Positions 63,861-64,000 of a DNA stretch of 64,000 nucleotides are shown one piece after another. The position numbers were made by a program, and so were the translations under genes. The DNA lies in NCBI GenBank assembly GCA_030144725.1, contig JASKMD010000012.1, positions 10,842,621-10,906,620 of the forward strand, written 5' to 3'. Position 1 is the stretch's first letter. Each line of letters opens with the position of its first letter. The notes below the pieces were generated by a model. It did not search any database. It was not told the origin of the DNA and saw only the letters and a program-made list of their open reading frames with translations. The stretch comes from Haematococcus lacustris. Lineage: Eukaryota; Chlorophyta; Chlorophyceae; Chlamydomonadales; Haematococcaceae.

Positions 63861-64000
63861 GCAGCAGCACCACCAGCAACAGCCTGGCCAAGCAGCAGCG
63901 GCAGAGGCGGCGGCGGCGGTGGCAGCAGCAACAGCCTGGCCAAGCAGCAGCGGCAGAGGCGGCGGCGGCGGTGGCAGCAGCAACATCCTGGCCAAGCAGC
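63861..64000. repeat. CAG/GGC-rich 52-bp tandem repeat, continues past window
   Basis: AGCCTGGCCAAGCAGCAG recurs at 63881 and 63933, with a variant at 63985, giving a 52-bp period. It lies upstream (minus strand) of the first WD40 exon, probably within an intron. Confidence 0.88.

Overview
This window looks like nuclear DNA of a chlorophycean green alga, probably volvocalean. The grounds are: octotricopeptide-repeat (OPR)-like proteins, a plastoglobule-type ABC1 kinase, genes with many short phase-consistent GT-AG introns, TGTAA polyadenylation motifs after stop codons, abundant CTG/CAG and CCTGC microsatellites, and a LINE of the dual-endonuclease kind first described in Chlamydomonas. Species is not resolved. 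One run of exactly 500 N (18039-18538) is an assembly gap of unknown true size. Exon coordinates were derived by hand from splice motifs, phase continuity and paralogue comparison.

Layout. (1) 1-3627: CTG/CCCCC microsatellites and two large minisatellites built on the palindrome CCAGTACTGG, ending in what looks like the terminus of a CACTCG-ended DNA transposon whose other end lies outside the window. (2) 3628-20367: an OPR-like gene copy split by a stack of nested transposons. A CACTCG-ended element (3805-19947, 2-bp target duplication AG) contains a Ty3/gypsy chromodomain LTR retrotransposon (4038-8856, duplication GTGGC), itself interrupted by a 239-bp foldback MITE, and a full-length minus-strand LINE (10824-19855, 13-bp duplication). 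(3) 19948-39729: a tandem triplication with a 7,421-bp period. Each unit carries a plus-strand gene for an NYN-domain (PIN-like RNase) protein and the 5' part of a minus-strand OPR-like gene whose 3' part lies in the preceding unit. The third unit has the full acidic NYN motifs; the first two have lost two acidic residues.

(4) 40528-57129: two HSPA12-like Hsp70-family ATPase genes flank a 13-exon ABC1K3-type chloroplast kinase gene, all on the plus strand. The HSPA12-like genes are paralogues with near-identical 5' halves, introns included, suggesting gene conversion. (5) 57996-61154: a meiotic HORMA-domain (HOP1/ASY1-type) gene. It is followed by a hAT-like MITE (61943-62190), a degenerate fragment copied from a HORMA-gene exon, and two exons of a minus-strand WD40 protein resembling MSI1/RBAP48 at the right edge.

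The host genes do not form one pathway. They cover organelle RNA or plastid functions (OPR, ABC1K3), a chaperone-like ATPase pair, an RNase-like family under expansion, and meiotic chromosome axis assembly. The most unusual parts are the datable transposon stack, the LINE with two nuclease types plus RNase H and a PHD-like finger, and the NYN triplication with motif-losing copies.
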